Positions 7,247 to 10,035 of a stretch of 10,035 nucleotides of DNA are shown here, piece by piece; the stretch's first letter is position 1; each line of letters begins with the position of its first letter. Source of the DNA: Frankiales bacterium (lineage in GTDB: Bacteria; Actinomycetota; Actinomycetes; Mycobacteriales; SCTD01); assembly GCA_025966295.1 (NCBI GenBank), contig JAOPVD010000196.1, positions 1 to 10,035 of the forward strand, given 5' to 3'. Below the pieces are notes generated by a model, which saw only the letters and a list, made by a program, of their open reading frames with translations, was not told the DNA's origin and searched no databases. The position numbers and the translations under genes were made by a program.

Positions 7247-7927
7247 ATGGCCGACGTCGCGTTCAAGGACCTCTGCATCGATGCCACCCGCTCCGACCTG
7301 GTCGGGCCGTTCTGGGCCGAGCTGCTCGGCCTGCAGGCCGAGCAGCAGGACAACGGCGACTACCGGCTCCGCGGCGAGCCGCCGGCGCGCACGGTGTGGG
7401 TCAACACCGTGCCCGAGCCGCTCGCGGGTAAGAGCCGGGTGCACCTCGACGTGCGGCTGGCCGCCGACGACACCGCCGTACCAGGGGCGACGCCGGTGCG
7501 GGACCGCGACGACGAGGTCCACTGGCGGGTTCTTGCCGACCCCGACGGCCTGGTCTTCTGCGCCTTCGGCCCGCACCGGCAGTACCCGGACGCGCCCGGC
7601 GGGCCGTTCGAGCTGGTGGTGGACGCCGCCGACCCGCTGGCGATCGCCACCTGGTGGGCGGAGCGCACAGGGGCGTCGGTGCACCAGCGCGAGGGCAGGC
7701 CGGAAGTCTGGCTCGAGGAGGTGGCCGGCTTCCCCTACATGTTCTGGGTGTTCGCCCCGGTGCCTGAGCCGAAGACGGTGAAGAACCGGGTGCACTGGGA
7801 CGTCACGGGTGATGCCGGTGCCCTGGTGGCGGCCGGCGCGACGGTGCTGCGCCCCGCCGACGACGAGATCCGCTGGACGGTCCTGGCCGACCCGGAGGGG
7901 AATGAGTTCTGCTGCTTCAGCCCGTGA
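7247..7927 (+). CDS. Two-module VOC (glyoxalase-like) protein
   Basis: This 226-aa cytosolic protein has two glyoxalase/bleomycin-resistance-like modules of the vicinal-oxygen-chelate superfamily. Module 1 (about 1-110) opens with KDLCIDATRSDLVGPFWAEL, has RVHLDVRLAADD in the middle and closes with VHWRVLADPDGLVFCAFGP. Module 2 (about 115-226) has FELVVDAADPLAIATWWAE, RVHWDVTG and the parallel close IRWTVLADPEGNEFCCFSP. The repeated LADPxGxxFC signature marks the final strand of each module, where metal-binding acidic or His residues often lie. It resembles the Glyoxalase_6-like proteins that are abundant in actinobacteria and mostly of unknown substrate, so no reaction is assigned. ATG at 7247-7249 has no Shine-Dalgarno, but a TANNNT box sits right before it. 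It diverges from the 88-aa gene (90-base gap) and converges on the kinase gene, with only 15 bases between stops. Confidence 0.88.
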   Translation: MADVAFKDLCIDATRSDLVGPFWAELLGLQAEQQDNGDYRLRGEPPARTVWVNTVPEPLAGKSRVHLDVRLAADDTAVPGATPVRDRDDEVHWRVLADPDGLVFCAFGPHRQYPDAPGGPFELVVDAADPLAIATWWAERTGASVHQREGRPEVWLEEVAGFPYMFWVFAPVPEPKTVKNRVHWDVTGDAGALVAAGATVLRPADDEIRWTVLADPEGNEFCCFSP

Positions 7928-7942
7928 CGTGCGGGTTGACGC

Positions 7943-9541
7943 TCACCAGGCGGGGGTCGGGACCGGCCACCAGTGCACGCCGGTGTCCGTCGCGAGCACG
8001 ACGCCCACGGCCCCCACGACCAGCAGCACGGCGACGACGCAGAACCCGGCACTGGCCGTCGGCGTCGCGCGCAGCAGCCCCCGGCCGAGCAGCCGACGCG
8101 CGTCGGCGGTCGAGCGCCGCGACAGCTGCACGGCCAGGACCGCGAGCACGGCCAGGGCCGCGCCGTACGCGCTCGCCAGCGACGCGCCGTGCCGGCCCTT
8201 GAGCAGCAACGCCAGGCCGGCACCGAACGGCCCGCCGACGACGACCGCGAGCGGCAGCCCGGCGAGCACGTCGCCGAGACCGCGGAGCAGGTGCCAGGGC
8301 AGGGCGAGGGCCTGTATGGCGGGGTCGCGGCGGCGGGCCCCGCGGCGCTCGCGGCGCACCGTGAGGACCGCCCGGGAGCGGGTCGTGGTCTGCAGCCCGG
8401 CGAGCAGGAGCAGCACCGCGGCCGCGGCGACGGCCGGGGCCAGAACGGTCAGGCCCCCGACGGCGGCGAGGGCGGCTGGTGCCACCGAGGCGACCCGCAG
8501 CCGTCCCGGACGGACCACGGGCGGCGGCAGCGCGATCTCGTGCCCGCCGGGCGGGTCCGCGGCGAGCACGGAGGTCGGAGGCACCGTGGCCGCCGCCAGC
8601 ACCTGGGTCGGCGGCGGTACGGAGGACGGCGGCCGCGGGGCGGGGACCGCGCTGACAAGCTGCCGGGTCTGGCCCAGGTCGAGGACCGAGGTCGCGCCCT
8701 CCAGGTCCGACAGCCGCACCGTGAGGTCCGGCGCGCTGCTCGGACCGCCCAGGGCGTGCAGCAGCTCGGCGGCGGTGGGGCGGTCCAGGGGAGCGGCGGC
8801 GGTGGCCTGAAGGACGAGGTCGGCGACGGGCCCGGTGAGGCCGGCCAGGTCCGGCCGGTCGTGCACGACGCGGTAGAGCACCGCCTCCGGCCGGCCCGTC
8901 CCGTACGGCGGCCGGCCGGTACCGGCCAGCGCCACCGTGGCGCCCCAGGCGTGGACGTCGATGGCGGCGGTGGCCGGCTGGCCGAGGACCTGCTCCGGGG
9001 CGAGGTAGCCGGGCGTGCCGATCACGGTGCCCGACCGGGTCAGGGCCGTCACGTCGGCCGCCAGCGCGAGGCCGAGGTCGACCAGGTGCGGCTCGCCGTC
9101 GACCAGGAGCACGTTGCTCGGCGTCACGTCCCGGTGCACCACCCCGGCCGCGTGCAGGGTGAACAGCGCCTCCGCCAGGCCGCGGGCCAGCCGGTCGAGG
9201 GCCGCGCCGTGCAGCGGCCCGTCCAGCGCGACCACCTCGTCGAGCCGCCGGCCGGGCACGAAGCGGGTCATGATCCACGGGTTGTCGCCGACGACGTCGG
9301 CGTCGAGGACCTCGACCAGGTGCGGACCGCGGACCCGCTCCAGGGCCGCCAGCTCCTGCCGGAACCGGCGGCGGCCGTCCTCGTCACCGGGGCCGTCGCG
9401 CAGCACCTTGACGGCCACCGCGCGGTCGTCGGCGAGCACGCCGAGGTAGACGGTGCCCATGCCGCCCTGCCCGAGCCGGCCCAGGAGCCGGCACGGCCCG
9501 ACCTGGGCCGGGTCGCCCTGGCGCAGCGGCGCGAGCGTCAT
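7943..9541 (-). CDS. Membrane Ser/Thr protein kinase with polytopic C-terminal region
   Basis: A 532-aa Hanks-type (PknB-like) kinase. The cytosolic kinase domain (about 17-265) shows the glycine loop GQGGMGTVYLG (24-34), K45 in AVKVL, E63 in RQEL, the catalytic loop HRDVTPSN (136-143), the metal site DLG (155-157) and GTPGYLAPE (175-183). Two points differ from the usual pattern: Thr140 replaces the lysine of HRDxKPxN, and DLG replaces DFG. A proline/threonine-rich linker (about 266-345) could carry autophosphorylation sites. The C-terminal part has about four hydrophobic segments (roughly 351-383, 424-447, 455-473 and 500-518) with basic loops between, and no PASTA or other extracellular sensor domain. 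ATG at 9539-9541 has GAGGAGGG (9550-9557) 8 bases upstream; a weak -10 candidate (TAGCGT, minus strand) lies at 9572-9577. The signal and substrates are unknown. It converges on the VOC gene. Confidence 0.93.
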   Translation of the reverse strand: MTLAPLRQGDPAQVGPCRLLGRLGQGGMGTVYLGVLADDRAVAVKVLRDGPGDEDGRRRFRQELAALERVRGPHLVEVLDADVVGDNPWIMTRFVPGRRLDEVVALDGPLHGAALDRLARGLAEALFTLHAAGVVHRDVTPSNVLLVDGEPHLVDLGLALAADVTALTRSGTVIGTPGYLAPEQVLGQPATAAIDVHAWGATVALAGTGRPPYGTGRPEAVLYRVVHDRPDLAGLTGPVADLVLQATAAAPLDRPTAAELLHALGGPSSAPDLTVRLSDLEGATSVLDLGQTRQLVSAVPAPRPPSSVPPPTQVLAAATVPPTSVLAADPPGGHEIALPPPVVRPGRLRVASVAPAALAAVGGLTVLAPAVAAAAVLLLLAGLQTTTRSRAVLTVRRERRGARRRDPAIQALALPWHLLRGLGDVLAGLPLAVVVGGPFGAGLALLLKGRHGASLASAYGAALAVLAVLAVQLSRRSTADARRLLGRGLLRATPTASAGFCVVAVLLVVGAVGVVLATDTGVHWWPVPTPAW

Positions 9542-9647
9542 CGCGGGGGCCCTCCTCGGGGTCGGGAACTCACGCTAGCGGCGCCCGTCCGGAGCGCGCG
9601 GGAGCCTCGCCCGGGCAGGCGCGCGGGATTCCCGCTCGACACCGCCG

Positions 9648-9653
9648 TAACGT
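9648..9653 (+). promoter_or_regulatory. Candidate -10 box for a leaderless start
   Basis: TAACGT (TANNNT) lies 8 bases before the ATG at 9662, the spacing expected for a leaderless transcript. No convincing -35 box is seen and no Shine-Dalgarno precedes the ATG. It sits in the 120-base divergent gap between the kinase gene and the next plus-strand gene. Confidence 0.35.
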
Positions 9654-9661
9654 GGACGCTC

Positions 9662-10035
9662 ATGACCACCTACTGCGCGCCGTGCCTCGCTGACCTGGCC
9701 CTCGTCCGAGAGGCCGTCACCTCAGTGTCCGGTACCGCCTCCTGCATGGCGCACGCCGTCCTGCTCACGCACCCGACCGACACGCCCCAGCGGCGCCTGA
9801 CCCGGCTCGGGGAGCTGCGCACCGTCGCGGAGGGCAAGCTCGCGACCGCCTCCGCCGAGGACGCGCCGGCGATCGAGCTGCTCGTCCAGGAGTACGCCCT
9901 GGCCGGTGCCATGGACATGACGGTGCCGCTGCGCGACCTGGCGGGCGACCGCGCGCCGCGGCCGCCGAAGAACCGCCGCAACCGGCCGGGCCGGGGCGAG
10001 CGCCCCGAGGGCGAGCGCGGCCCGCGTCCCGAGGG
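9662..10035 (+). CDS. Small possible zinc-binding protein with basic low-complexity tail (partial, 3' end off the window)
   Basis: The frame from ATG 9662 is open for 124 codons to the right edge. The N-terminus holds CAPC (C5, C8) and, 20 residues on, CMAH (C28, H31). This CxxC...CxxH arrangement is common in small actinobacterial zinc-ribbon-like proteins; metal binding is inferred. A helical middle (about 45-85, e.g. LTRLGELRTVAEGKLATA and IELLVQEYALAGAM) follows. From about residue 98 the sequence becomes rich in Arg, Pro, Gly and Glu (PRPPKNRRNRPGRGERPEGE), which suggests a disordered, possibly nucleic-acid-binding tail. Third-position G/C bias is strong, supporting a real gene. The start is favoured because a TANNNT box precedes it at leaderless spacing. 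It diverges from the kinase gene. I do not recognise the family. Confidence 0.68.
   Translation, partial: MTTYCAPCLADLALVREAVTSVSGTASCMAHAVLLTHPTDTPQRRLTRLGELRTVAEGKLATASAEDAPAIELLVQEYALAGAMDMTVPLRDLAGDRAPRPPKNRRNRPGRGERPEGERGPRPE

Noticed and set aside
7928..7942. Bidirectional terminator between the VOC and kinase genes
   Set aside because: Only 15 bases lie between the stops, and I found no clear stem with a U-tract.
7917..9278. A 453-codon minus-strand open frame inside the kinase gene
   Set aside because: It is a shifted frame of the kinase gene, Arg/Pro/Ala-rich without motifs; the kinase frame carries every catalytic motif.

Overview
The window is very GC-rich, with strong third-position G/C bias, GTG starts and TANNNT-type leaderless promoters. 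Together with the hydrogenase type this points to an aerobic actinobacterium (Actinomycetota). I cannot name the genus. No tRNA, rRNA, CRISPR array, insertion sequence or phage gene was seen.

Left part (1-3989): an H2-uptake locus. On the minus strand lie the small subunit (hhyS) and the first 139 codons of the large subunit (hhyL, cut by the left edge) of a [NiFe] hydrogenase. The small subunit has the CDGD proximal-cluster motif of the actinobacterial-type, high-affinity group 1h enzymes. Diverging from it on the plus strand is hypF, the carbamoyltransferase that starts synthesis of the CN ligands of the NiFe(CN)2(CO) site. hypF has no normal in-frame start codon. The 213-base gap holds a good minus-strand promoter and a perfect tandem 8-mer. 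The other maturation genes (hypABCDE, the endopeptidase) are not here and may lie beyond the left edge.

Middle part (3953-7156): four minus-strand genes in one direction. In transcription order they are an unknown 88-aa helical protein, a GNAT-AAA+ fusion protein, a 72-aa small beta-rich protein with an acidic tail, and a tandem double-SIS (GmhA-like) protein whose 3' end overlaps that of hypF by 37 bases. Their position beside hypF suggests, but does not prove, a hydrogenase accessory module. The GNAT-AAA+ fusion and the complementary losses in the two SIS domains are the most unusual features of the window.

Right part (7247-10035): a two-domain VOC/glyoxalase-like protein, probably from a leaderless mRNA. 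It converges on a membrane Ser/Thr protein kinase with an unusual catalytic loop. Diverging from the kinase is a truncated gene for a small protein with a possible zinc-binding CxxC...CxxH motif and a basic, low-complexity tail. Nothing visible ties this part to the hydrogenase locus.
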